A stretch of DNA of 46,450 nt, taken from Magnetococcales bacterium (GTDB lineage Bacteria > Pseudomonadota > Magnetococcia > Magnetococcales > JADFYX01). The notes beneath the pieces were generated by a model that ran no database searches, was not told where the DNA came from, and saw only the letters and a list, made by a program, of their open reading frames with translations. The stretch is from the NCBI GenBank assembly GCA_015232405.1, contig JADFZS010000027.1, positions 1 through 46,450 on the forward strand. Direction: 5' to 3'. Positions 36,307 through 44,624 of this stretch are shown here, piece by piece (positions within the stretch are counted from its first letter, which is position 1; every line of letters begins with the position of its first letter). Both the position numbers and the translations under genes were made by a program.

Positions 36307-37311
36307 CTATGCAACCAAAGCCCCTTGACAGCTACTTCCCTGACCAGCTGTACATCCAAAACAGTGTCCATCCACATGTATCTTATTGCCAGAGATTTCC
36401 ATGTCCATCAGATCTGAGAGGTGCAAACGCTCTTTTGCCTTATTTTTTAATGGCATATCTAGCATTTGGTTAAAATCACAATCGTAGATAAAACCTTGCC
36501 AATCTACAGAAATCAAACTTCGACACATGAGGCCAGCAAGGTTATCTGGGCTAAAGGAGTCTTTTAATAGGTTTTTATAATCAAGCAGCTGCCCCTTTGC
36601 TGCAATTCGCGACTCAAAACGTCTGATAGGCATGTTAACCATAACAAAAAGTTGATTAAACTTAATGCCAAACTCTTGATAAAGTTGTTTTTTATAAGCT
36701 GTCTCCAGACTTTCCTGACTAGGAGGTAGAGTTGGTCCGGCTGGATTGTAAACCAAATTTAGTGAGAGATTTGACCCTTTATCACCATATCCTAGTTCGT
36801 TGAGTTTTTTCAGACCTGCAATACTTAAATCAAAAACCCCCTTGCCACGCTGCTTATCAACATTTTCTTTTTGGTAGCAAGGCATTGAGGCAACAACCTC
36901 TACCTGCTCTTTAGCCAAAAACCGGGCTAGATCTTTTTGATCTGGTTCTGAGAGTATTGATAGATTACACCTATCTATGACACGAACCCCCAGTTTTCCA
37001 GCTGCGATAACCAAATCCCGAAAATGCTCATTCATCTCTGGTGCACCACCTGTTAGATCTAACACCTGGATATTGTGCTTTTCCATAGTACGCAACAGCC
37101 AGTCAACTGTGGTTTTGTCCATCATTTCAGTACGGGTGGGGCCAGCAGCAACATGACAGTGGTTGCAGGTTTGGTTACATCGATAACCGAGGTTGGCCTG
37201 AAGAGTTTCCAATCGGCTACGTTTAATCGAGGGAAACCCAGATGGCGAAACAGAGTGAGGAAGGGCTTGTGCAGCTCTTATATCAGGGTTATCGCTGGAA
37301 AGATTTTGCAT
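36307..37311 (-). CDS. arsS: ArsS-like radical SAM protein (arsenosugar-type)
   Basis: This 334-residue radical S-adenosylmethionine enzyme has the [4Fe-4S] motif CNQTCNHC near residue 43 and a C-terminal domain with the Cys pattern CFGCTAGQGSSCQG. It matches the ArsS family named for arsenosugar biosynthesis; some members are selenoproteins, but no in-frame TGA occurs here. Several members of this family lie outside arsenic clusters, so the substrate is not certain. A small DUF2892-type membrane protein gene starts upstream and ends ten bases before it. The two are likely an operon divergent from the DUF3179 gene. Confidence 0.85.
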   Translation of the reverse strand: MQNLSSDNPDIRAAQALPHSVSPSGFPSIKRSRLETLQANLGYRCNQTCNHCHVAAGPTRTEMMDKTTVDWLLRTMEKHNIQVLDLTGGAPEMNEHFRDLVIAAGKLGVRVIDRCNLSILSEPDQKDLARFLAKEQVEVVASMPCYQKENVDKQRGKGVFDLSIAGLKKLNELGYGDKGSNLSLNLVYNPAGPTLPPSQESLETAYKKQLYQEFGIKFNQLFVMVNMPIRRFESRIAAKGQLLDYKNLLKDSFSPDNLAGLMCRSLISVDWQGFIYDCDFNQMLDMPLKNKAKERLHLSDLMDMEISGNKIHVDGHCFGCTAGQGSSCQGALVA

Positions 37312-37321
37312 TTATTTAAGC

Positions 37322-37501
37322 CTATTTAAAACCAAGTTTTTTAAGAACGATTATACCTGGACAGATACCAGTTATCCCCGCAAATAACAAACCTGCAGGA
37401 GCAACAAACAAGAACCAATGCACAACTCCTAAACCTGTCAACCAGATACCTGTAAGTATTACAGAAGCCATAATCAAAAAAAGCATGCGTTGTGCTGACA
37501 T
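37322..37501 (-). CDS. DUF2892/YgaP-type small membrane protein
   Basis: This 59-residue protein starts at an ATG with AGGAG eight bases upstream. It has two hydrophobic segments (about 6-25 and 29-46) and the family end motif TGICPGIIVLKKLG, which matches the C-terminus of the YgaP transmembrane domain/DUF2892 (usually TGFCP...LKKLG). It is probably an inner-membrane partner of unknown role. It ends ten bases before the ArsS-like gene and looks cotranscribed with it. Confidence 0.85.
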   Translation of the reverse strand: MSAQRMLFLIMASVILTGIWLTGLGVVHWFLFVAPAGLLFAGITGICPGIIVLKKLGFK

Positions 37502-37925
37502 CTACTATCTCCTAAATAGCTAGTTATTATTAAGTTTTATGTTAATCATCTATATACCAGATAATTAATTTTGCAGATAAGCATCATACTAATATACGTT
37601 TATTTTTGAAAGTACTTAACAATATTAAAATCTTAATATTCAAAAATTTATTCTGTTTTAGGGATATTTTTACAGTTATTCATCTCTAACAGGCATAGAA
37701 TTACTGTTAATCCACATGTCAAAATATACCTTGCTTGGGTTAAATTGCATAGGAGTGATATAGACATACAGAATTATACAAGGAAATTGCTAATTAACTC
37801 AGAATATTACATCTTTTAAACAATGTACCAATGAATGACAAATGTAAATATGGTTATGCTCTACAAGATATTGATTATAAGACAACAAGTTTTCATCTAA
37901 ATACAGCTAGATAAGGGTGGACAAC
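37502..37925. other. Divergent intergenic region, nothing recognised
   Basis: These 424 bases lie between the start of the DUF2892 gene (minus) and the DUF3179 gene (plus). The stretch is AT-rich and must contain divergent promoters. I see no clear operator palindrome, sigma-54 site, riboswitch or RNA gene. Confidence 0.5.
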
Positions 37926-39071
37926 ATGTTTAGTCGAAATTATTCCATACTGATAATATTAACTGTCTTTGTTGTTGCCCTGATTTTTTCCCAACAAAAA
38001 ACCATAGCCTATGGTGAAGATCAAAGATTCAGCAGAAGCTGGCCAACAACAGACTTTAACAAACGCACAATTTCCCTTGATGAAATCATAAGTGGTGGCC
38101 CCCCTAAAGATGGTATACCAGCTATTGAAGATCCCCAGTTTATTACAAATAATAAAGCTGCCAACTGGCTTGACCCAAGAGAGCCGGTTATTGCAGTTGA
38201 ACTCCACGGTCAAGCAAGGGCCTACCCATTACAAATTTTGATGTTCCATGAAATAGTTAATGATAAAATTGATGATACAGCAATTGCAGTCACTTTTTGT
38301 CCTCTGTGTAATGCTGCCATTGTCTTTAAAAGTGAAATAGATGGCAAAACAACCACTTTTGGCACTACTGGGATGCTGCGCAATAGCGATTTGGTGATGT
38401 ATGATCGATTGACAATGAGCTGGTGGCAACAGTTCTCTGGAAAAGGAATTGTTGGCAAACACGCTGGTAAAAAACTTGAACGCATAAACTCAACGATAAT
38501 ATCTTTTAAGGAGTTCCAACAGCTTTTTCCCAACGGTATGACTCTATCAAAAAAAACTGGGTACTCTCGAAATTATGGGCACAATCCATACAGGGGTTAT
38601 GACCGAATAGGTAACAACCCATTTTTATTAAAAGATCCTGTTGATGATAGACTACCTGCTATGGAGAGGGTTTTGGGGGTTATTGTAAATGGTATCTCTC
38701 GGGTTTATCCATTTTCAATATTATCAAACCTAAAATTAATAAATGACGAAGTAGCAGGTGAATCCATAGTAATTATTAGTAACCCTGGTACTCTATCAAC
38801 ACTAGATGCAACTGTTATAGCTAACTCTAAAACAACACTAGCGGCAACAGCCTTTTCACGCAAAATATCAGGACAAACTTTAACTTTTTATTTTGCTGGA
38901 GATGATATTTTTGATCATGAAACAAAATCACAGTGGAACTTCCTTGGTAGAGCTGTTGAAGGATCACTTAAAGGCACGCAACTAGATAACCTGGAGGAGA
39001 CAGGGGTGCATTTTGCATTTGCCTGGCTTGCATTTAGACCTAACTCAACGGTATTCAAAAATGCAAATTAG
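37926..39071 (+). CDS. DUF3179-domain secreted protein
   Basis: In this 381-residue protein a signal anchor (about 6-25) leads to the DUF3179 domain. It is recognised by LDPREPVIAVEL, ARAYPLQILMFHEIVND, the VTFCPLCNAAIVF motif with its paired Cys, and GTTGMLRNSDLVMYDR. The family is secreted and uncharacterised; the CPLC pair could bind metal or be redox active. The start at ATG 37926 has AAGGGTGG about 5 bases upstream; a GTG at 37917 is less likely. The next gene (DUF547) starts inside its last codons (11-base overlap), so the two are coupled. Confidence 0.9.
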   Translation: MFSRNYSILIILTVFVVALIFSQQKTIAYGEDQRFSRSWPTTDFNKRTISLDEIISGGPPKDGIPAIEDPQFITNNKAANWLDPREPVIAVELHGQARAYPLQILMFHEIVNDKIDDTAIAVTFCPLCNAAIVFKSEIDGKTTTFGTTGMLRNSDLVMYDRLTMSWWQQFSGKGIVGKHAGKKLERINSTIISFKEFQQLFPNGMTLSKKTGYSRNYGHNPYRGYDRIGNNPFLLKDPVDDRLPAMERVLGVIVNGISRVYPFSILSNLKLINDEVAGESIVIISNPGTLSTLDATVIANSKTTLAATAFSRKISGQTLTFYFAGDDIFDHETKSQWNFLGRAVEGSLKGTQLDNLEETGVHFAFAWLAFRPNSTVFKNAN

Positions 39072-39813
39072 GCTATTTTTTCTATTAATAATCATTCTCT
39101 CCATAGGGTTCACAACCCCTAATCCACTAAAGGCATCTGAACCAAATTGGAGCAGTTATGCCGCGATACTTGAGCAACATATAGAGCAAAAAACCAAAGA
39201 TGGTATTACACTAGCCTGGCTTGACTATCCAGCAATTAAAACCGACCCCAACTATGAAAAAACCCTGTATGAGTTACAGAGTTTTTCTTTGGGCCATTTA
39301 GAGAGCAAAGAAGAGAGGCTGGCCTTTTATATCAATGCCTATAATATTTTTGCCATCAAGATGGTGCTTGATAACTGGCCCGTAGAAAGTATAAGAGATA
39401 TCGGAAGCTGGTTTAACCCAGTCTGGAAAAAAAAGGTTGGTAAAATTGGGGGAAAAACTGTAACTCTTCATGAAATTGAACATGATATATTACGTAAAAT
39501 GGGGGAACCACGCATACACATGGCTATTGTTTGTGCTTCGTTGAGCTGCCCCGATTTGCGCAAAGAGCCATATACAGCAGAGAAACTTGAAGCTCAACTC
39601 AAAGAGCAGACTTATCGATTTTTCGACAATAAAAGCAAAGGCTTAAACATTTCTGGTGAGTCTATTAAAACCTCAAAAATTTTAGACTGGTTTGCCGAAG
39701 ATTTTAATGACAGGATAGCCTTTATAAGTAAATACCATCCTGATATAACTAAAAAAGGGAAAATCGATGGTTTTCTCAACTATAACTGGTCCTTAAACGG
39801 CAAAGCTAAATAG
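39061..39813 (+). CDS. DUF547-domain secreted protein
   Basis: In this 250-residue protein the ATG at 39061 gives a clean signal peptide (hydrophobic core at about 4-17, cleavage near LKASEP); the longer frame from 39013 would bury it. The body is a DUF547 domain with AFYINAYNIFAIKMVLDN, HEIEHDILRK and HMAIVCASLSCPDLRKEPY. The family is uncharacterised but often sits beside flavin oxidoreductases and TVP38 proteins. It overlaps the end of the DUF3179 gene and ends 12 bases before the fusion oxidoreductase gene, so the three form one operon. Confidence 0.9.
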   Translation: MQIRLFFLLIIILSIGFTTPNPLKASEPNWSSYAAILEQHIEQKTKDGITLAWLDYPAIKTDPNYEKTLYELQSFSLGHLESKEERLAFYINAYNIFAIKMVLDNWPVESIRDIGSWFNPVWKKKVGKIGGKTVTLHEIEHDILRKMGEPRIHMAIVCASLSCPDLRKEPYTAEKLEAQLKEQTYRFFDNKSKGLNISGESIKTSKILDWFAEDFNDRIAFISKYHPDITKKGKIDGFLNYNWSLNGKAK

Positions 39814-39825
39814 GCTCACTCAAAT

Positions 39826-41961
39826 ATGAATAACAAAAAAATTGCTCTATTTCTGACTATTTTGTTAATGGTGTCGGCCTTTTTTTGGTTTGATGTAGGT
39901 CAATATCTATCACTTGCTTTTTTTAAATCACAGCAAGAGTCCATAGCAGCTTATTATGCCCAACACCCTACAAAGACCATGCTCATCTACTTTTTGGTCT
40001 ATGTGATCGTTACCGGGTTGTCCTTGCCGGGGGCTGCGATAATGACCCTTGCTGGAGGGGCAATATTTGGTGTTGTCTCTGGTACTATACTGGTCTCTTT
40101 TGCCTCAACCATTGGGGCAACCCTAGCATTTATAGTATCTCGCTTCTTATTGCGAGATTTTATATCCGCCAAATTTGGTGATAAATTATCGACAATTGAT
40201 GAAGGGATAAAAAAAGATGGAGCACTCTATCTTTTCACTCTGCGATTAGTTCCGGCATTTCCTTTTTTTGTTATCAACATGGTCATGGGCTTAACTGCCA
40301 TTTCCACAATTACATTCTATCTGGTCAGCCAGGTTGGTATGCTGGCTGGTACTATTGTCTATGTGAATGCAGGAACCCAAATAGCCCAAATAGATTCACT
40401 TTCTGGTATTCTATCCCCAGAGCTAATGGGATCATTTGTACTTCTTGGTATTTTTCCACTTTTAGCCAAAAAAGTAGTGGAGTGGATGAAAGCGAGAAAA
40501 ATTTATGCAAATTATCCCAAACCAAAAACCTTTGATCAAAATTTAGTCGCCATTGGTGGTGGTTCAGCAGGATTGGTCACTACATATATTGGTGCTGCGG
40601 TTAAAGCTAAAGTTACCCTTATAGAAAAACATAAAATGGGGGGCGACTGTCTCAATACCGGGTGTGTACCATCAAAAGCCCTAATCCGTTCGGCAAAGTT
40701 TCTCTCTCACGCCAGCCGCGCAAAAGAGCTTGGTTTTCGTTCTGCTAAGGTGGAGTTTGAGTTTGCCGAAGTTATGGAACGAGTCCAAAGGGTAATCTCC
40801 ACCGTTGCCCCTCACGACTCCATAGAGCGATACACCGGGTTGGGTGTGGAGTGTATAACTGGTAATGCCCGTATTACTTCGCCATATCACGTTGAAGTAA
40901 ATGGTAAGACCATAACTACCAAAAATATTGTGATAGCCACCGGAGCACGACCAGCCATACCACCAATTGAGGGTATTATGGATATGAACCCTCTAACATC
41001 TGACACAATTTGGGATATTAGAGAGAGACCCAAAAGATTATTGATATTGGGTGCAGGACCAATTGGTTGTGAGTTAACCCAGACATTTGCCCGCCTTGGT
41101 TGTGAAACCACCCAGGTTCTAAGAGGCTCCCGTTTGATGAAAAAAGAGGACCCTGAAATATCACAGTTGATACTTGATAGATTTCGTAAGGAGGGTATCA
41201 GGGTACTTTTAGAACACAGCATGGTTAAGTTTATCAAAGAGAAGCAGGAGAAGATTTTAATATGTAACCATAAAGGTGAAGAGGTACGGATTGCCTTTGA
41301 TCTACTTTTAGTAGCAAGTGGTCGCAAAGCAAATGTATCTGGTTTTGGTTTGGAGGAGTTAGGGGTAGAGCTTGACAAAGACTCGACCATCAAGACAGAT
41401 CAATATCTTCGTACAAACTTTCCCAACATATTTGCATGTGGTGATGTGGCTGGACCTTTTCAGTTTACCCATACAGCTGCTCACCAAGCCTGGTATGCCT
41501 CTGTAAATGCTCTGTTTGGTCGCTTTAAACGGTTCAAGGTGGATTATTCGGTAATTCCCTGGGCGACATTTACCGACCCAGAGGTTGCACGTGTAGGTAT
41601 CAACCAACAGGAGGCAGAAGCACAAGGTATTCCCCATGAAATAACCACATATGGAATAGATGACCTGGATAGAGCCATTGCCGATGAGGAGGCCCATGGA
41701 GTTGTTAAGGTGTTGACTGTTCCTGGTAAGGATAAAATTTTAGGAGTGACAATAGTTGGCGATCATGCTGGAGACATAATTGCAGAGTATGTTGCAGCCA
41801 TGCGCCACGGTTTTGGTATGAAAAAAATTCTTAGTACCATTCATATTTATCCAACCTTAGCAGAGGCCAATAAATATGCAGCTGGTGTATGGAAAAAGAA
41901 CCATGTCTCCCCGAAAGCCATGCTTTGGTTAGAAAAATTTCACTCATGGGGACGAAGCTAG
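39826..41961 (+). CDS. TVP38/VTT membrane domain fused to flavin disulfide oxidoreductase
   Basis: This is a 711-residue fusion. Residues about 5-220 form a TVP38/TMEM64 (VTT, DedA-like) membrane domain with GLSLPGAAIMTLAGGAIFG and FPFFVINMVMG motifs. Residues about 235-711 form a pyridine nucleotide-disulfide oxidoreductase of the mercuric reductase/lipoamide dehydrogenase class. It has an FAD motif (GGGSAG), the redox pair CLNTGC (Cys275 and Cys280), an NAD(P)H motif (LGAGPIGCE), an FAD-binding CGDVAG and a C-terminal HIYPT with the catalytic His. It is probably a membrane-anchored oxidoreductase. There is no HMA mercury-binding domain and no extra C-terminal Cys pair, so mercury reduction is unlikely. 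It is coupled to the DUF547 gene. Confidence 0.93.
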   Translation: MNNKKIALFLTILLMVSAFFWFDVGQYLSLAFFKSQQESIAAYYAQHPTKTMLIYFLVYVIVTGLSLPGAAIMTLAGGAIFGVVSGTILVSFASTIGATLAFIVSRFLLRDFISAKFGDKLSTIDEGIKKDGALYLFTLRLVPAFPFFVINMVMGLTAISTITFYLVSQVGMLAGTIVYVNAGTQIAQIDSLSGILSPELMGSFVLLGIFPLLAKKVVEWMKARKIYANYPKPKTFDQNLVAIGGGSAGLVTTYIGAAVKAKVTLIEKHKMGGDCLNTGCVPSKALIRSAKFLSHASRAKELGFRSAKVEFEFAEVMERVQRVISTVAPHDSIERYTGLGVECITGNARITSPYHVEVNGKTITTKNIVIATGARPAIPPIEGIMDMNPLTSDTIWDIRERPKRLLILGAGPIGCELTQTFARLGCETTQVLRGSRLMKKEDPEISQLILDRFRKEGIRVLLEHSMVKFIKEKQEKILICNHKGEEVRIAFDLLLVASGRKANVSGFGLEELGVELDKDSTIKTDQYLRTNFPNIFACGDVAGPFQFTHTAAHQAWYASVNALFGRFKRFKVDYSVIPWATFTDPEVARVGINQQEAEAQGIPHEITTYGIDDLDRAIADEEAHGVVKVLTVPGKDKILGVTIVGDHAGDIIAEYVAAMRHGFGMKKILSTIHIYPTLAEANKYAAGVWKKNHVSPKAMLWLEKFHSWGRS

Positions 41962-42033
41962 GTAAGAGATTAAGAGACCTAGTCGCCCAGTTTTATATTT
42001 TGTTGAACAAAATCTAGAGGTATTTACCCTGCT

Positions 42034-42447
42034 TTAAGGAGCTTGCTCAATTGTCTGCTCTTCGGTTTGTTCCATAGCAGCAATTTGCTCTTGGGTAACA
42101 GGCTCTACCGCTATGACATGCTCAGGCTCAATGGAGACAGCCTGTTCCTGCTCAACCGCAACTCCATCAGTAGCAACGGAATTTGGCAGGTTTGATTTTG
42201 TTACCTGACTCTTGATAATGTCCACACCCTCTTTAATTTTTGTTTGGGCAGAACCTTTTAAAACTACAAGACCCCCAACCATGTCGGCTAAAGCATTCAC
42301 AACACCGCTGCCAAGACTCTCAACAGGTACATAGATTGGCTCAGGAATAAACTCTTCTGGTGCAACAGCCTCCTCCATTATTGGCTGTGGCTCATCTTCC
42401 AAGGTCAACTCTTCCATATTCATGCTGTTATTATTGTTTTCATCCAT
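42034..42447 (-). CDS. Acidic hypothetical protein with PVESLGSGV segment
   Basis: This 137-residue protein has an acidic N-terminus (about 10-38, runs of Glu and Pro) and a Glu/Gln-rich C-terminus. Residues 41-64 (PVESLGSGVVNALADMVGG) closely match a segment at about 532-555 of the next gene. No known family is recognised and no signal peptide is seen. It ends about 70 bases from the convergent fusion oxidoreductase and starts 48 bases after the neighbouring gene, so it is likely cotranscribed. The shared segment suggests a common partner or membrane site. Confidence 0.7.
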   Translation of the reverse strand: MDENNNNSMNMEELTLEDEPQPIMEEAVAPEEFIPEPIYVPVESLGSGVVNALADMVGGLVVLKGSAQTKIKEGVDIIKSQVTKSNLPNSVATDGVAVEQEQAVSIEPEHVIAVEPVTQEQIAAMEQTEEQTIEQAP

Positions 42448-42495
42448 TGTATCTCTCCAGCAAAAACCAACAAGGTATCGGTTTGTTAAGTTTGT

Positions 42496-44445
42496 TTATT
42501 TTCGTTTTTTTACAAGCTTTGGCTCTTCATGCAATTTAGCACCAGATAGACAGACCAAAGCACCACCTATGCAGCCGAGGGTTCCAACAACAACATTTGC
42601 CCCCCCTTTTGCCATCTGACCAACACCAGTAATTATACCGCCAACACCACCACCAACTTTGTCGGCCATAATCTCTTTAACCTGTTGCCCACGCTTTAGG
42701 GGTTTTTTAATTGCTGTTAATGTCTGAGTTTTCTTAGGCGCGCTCTTTTTTGCTCTCTTTCCACTGTTTCCACTTATAACTTTTCCGATATACACTACTC
42801 CTCCAACCGCATTTCCCAACGCATTTGCAACACCTGACCCAAGTGACTCTACTGGAACAGCCCAATATTGTTCTTCTGTATTTTTCATTGTTTCAACCTG
42901 CTTTGAGTTAAAAGCTATATCTTCATAAGTCACATCTTGCTGCTCACCGTTGCTAATACCGCCAGAATAACCTGCAAAGTCAGGAAGAGTTATTGTTGGG
43001 CTATCAAAATCTCTACCGCCATCTGGGTTGGCTAACAGAGCAGCCAAATCACTTGACTCCTCCGAGATATCAACACTTTTTTGACTAATCTTAGAGCTTT
43101 TTTCGCCCGACAGAGACAAATTATTGTCCTGACTACTCTCTTTTTGTGGTTCGGATTTAGAAATTGAAAAAAGAGTCTTGGAACTATCCAAAGGTGTATC
43201 CGCACTACCTGAAATAACCGGTTGGAAAGATGAGGAACTTAGCTCAATTTCCTGTTCATCAATTACCTCTTTAGCCAAAGATACAATTTTTTCTGCTTTT
43301 GTAGGCTCCTCAACCACAGCTTTTTCTTGAGCCACGGCAACTACAACTTTTTCATTATCTTTTGTAGCTACAACGTTTTCTTCATTTTTAATAGCAACAG
43401 GATCAGCTTTTGCAGTAACATCCTTATTTTTCAAGGTTGTATCTACATTTTTGGAGCTGTTTTTTAACTTTGTAACCTCAACAAGAATCCCAAACTTTTT
43501 ATCGGTAGGTGCAACTGAGATTTTATTTCCACTTCCTAATCTTTTACCACTTTTAGCAGGGGTAAAAGGTGTAGGAGTTGAATATTTTTTTAGATCTGTG
43601 GCTGGATCGGTAAATATCCCTTGTAACATCGAAGGTTCGTGCATTGTCTGCTTGCGTTTTATGGTAGTTCGATCTTTTTTTGAAGGTAATGGACGTTTTG
43701 CAAGCAAATCTTTATCTCTAATTGCTACCTTTGTCATTGTTGAAATGGATTTGGTTTGCTCAGTTTTACTGACTTTAGGCTGTTTTTTACTCTCGACAAT
43801 GGAGGTAAACGGTAAACCAATATTCTTGTTGTAGCTTTTCTGTTTTTGAGAGGCACTTTTAACAGTGGGATTTGTCTCTTGGGCCACAACCACATTTTTG
43901 CTAGTTCCGTCTCTACCAACGCTATCTAAACCCTGCTTTTGTCTTTTTACATATGTTTTTTTATCACTGCTCTGCAACTTGTCATCATCATTAGTTGTAT
44001 CGACTTTGGCAAAAGGTAGATCAACTTTTTTTGTAGTAGATGATTTTGCTGACACCTTGGCTTGGATAAATTTCTCTAATGGTGAACCTCCCTTGGGACT
44101 TCCATCTTCGGCTTGGCTAATCTCAATAGCCAATTTTTTCAACCGTTGTATGGGACTTCGATCTTCACGGTCGCTGACATTCCAGGGATCTGTTATCTCT
44201 ACGGGAATTGCTCTGGGGGAAAGCTCTGTTTTTGGAGACTCTTGTGGTTTAACAGCATCTACATAACTTTTATCTTGATTATTTGAGGAGCTATGATCAT
44301 CATCTTTTTGTTCCAAAGATAATTTACGCTCCGATTGTAAAGAGTTATCACCCTCTTTACATCCGTCACCACTGGACTCTGCTTTTTTGCTTTGCTCATC
44401 TTTTTTTGTTGCAGTAGATTCATCAGCCATGAATGCATCTGTCAT
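42496..44445 (-). CDS. Long low-complexity protein with PVESLGSGV segment and Gly-rich tail
   Basis: This is a 649-residue protein. The first 520 residues are rich in Ser, Lys, Asp and Thr and look disordered, without a signal peptide. Then come a short VPVESLGSGV segment (about 530-555), a basic linker, and a Gly-rich hydrophobic tail (about 590-632, with VGGGVGGIITGVGQMAKGG and VVVGTLGCIGGALV) that could insert in or lie against a membrane, ending in a lysine cluster. The segment repeats in the next gene downstream. No homologue family is recognised. An upstream MITE copy lies about 110 bases before its start. Low-complexity composition makes a database-only assignment unreliable. Confidence 0.75.
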   Translation of the reverse strand: MTDAFMADESTATKKDEQSKKAESSGDGCKEGDNSLQSERKLSLEQKDDDHSSSNNQDKSYVDAVKPQESPKTELSPRAIPVEITDPWNVSDREDRSPIQRLKKLAIEISQAEDGSPKGGSPLEKFIQAKVSAKSSTTKKVDLPFAKVDTTNDDDKLQSSDKKTYVKRQKQGLDSVGRDGTSKNVVVAQETNPTVKSASQKQKSYNKNIGLPFTSIVESKKQPKVSKTEQTKSISTMTKVAIRDKDLLAKRPLPSKKDRTTIKRKQTMHEPSMLQGIFTDPATDLKKYSTPTPFTPAKSGKRLGSGNKISVAPTDKKFGILVEVTKLKNSSKNVDTTLKNKDVTAKADPVAIKNEENVVATKDNEKVVVAVAQEKAVVEEPTKAEKIVSLAKEVIDEQEIELSSSSFQPVISGSADTPLDSSKTLFSISKSEPQKESSQDNNLSLSGEKSSKISQKSVDISEESSDLAALLANPDGGRDFDSPTITLPDFAGYSGGISNGEQQDVTYEDIAFNSKQVETMKNTEEQYWAVPVESLGSGVANALGNAVGGVVYIGKVISGNSGKRAKKSAPKKTQTLTAIKKPLKRGQQVKEIMADKVGGGVGGIITGVGQMAKGGANVVVGTLGCIGGALVCLSGAKLHEEPKLVKKRK

Positions 44446-44556
44446 TGTACACTCCTGACATGTGTAGATATGTTCAAATCATCACCCAGTATGTTAAGTT
44501 TTTCAAAACGGTCTCTTATAACATATTAAGCAACTAACCAAAACCGTCTTTATTAA

Positions 44557-44604
44557 CCTAGAAACAGCATTTGTCAGCACGAACCGCCAACCGCCGTTTC
44601 TAGG
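44557..44604. mobile_element. MITE, short form (48 bp), copy 3
   Basis: This 48-bp copy differs from copy 2 at two positions only. The ends are CCTAGAAAC and GTTTCTAGG, with a perfect 5-bp target duplication, ATTAA (44552-44556 and 44605-44609). It lies in the gap between the TPR-SPOR gene and the low-complexity gene. Confidence 0.88.
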
Positions 44605-44624
44605 ATTAATGAAACACCACCCAA

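Noticed and set aside
36307..37311. ArsS as a selenoprotein
   Set aside because: Some family members use selenocysteine, but no in-frame TGA is present in this frame.
39826..41961. Mercuric reductase (merA)
   Set aside because: The redox pair and flavin motifs match the class, but there is no N-terminal HMA domain and no extra C-terminal Cys pair. An N-terminal VTT membrane domain is fused instead.
41958..41984. Small inverted repeat CTAGGT...ACCTAG after the oxidoreductase gene
   Set aside because: Only six pairs with no T-run on either strand, so too weak to call a terminator.
16454..44604. The repeated palindrome as a CRISPR or operator family
   Set aside because: The copies are far apart, without spacers, and each has its own 5-bp target duplication, which fits transposition better.
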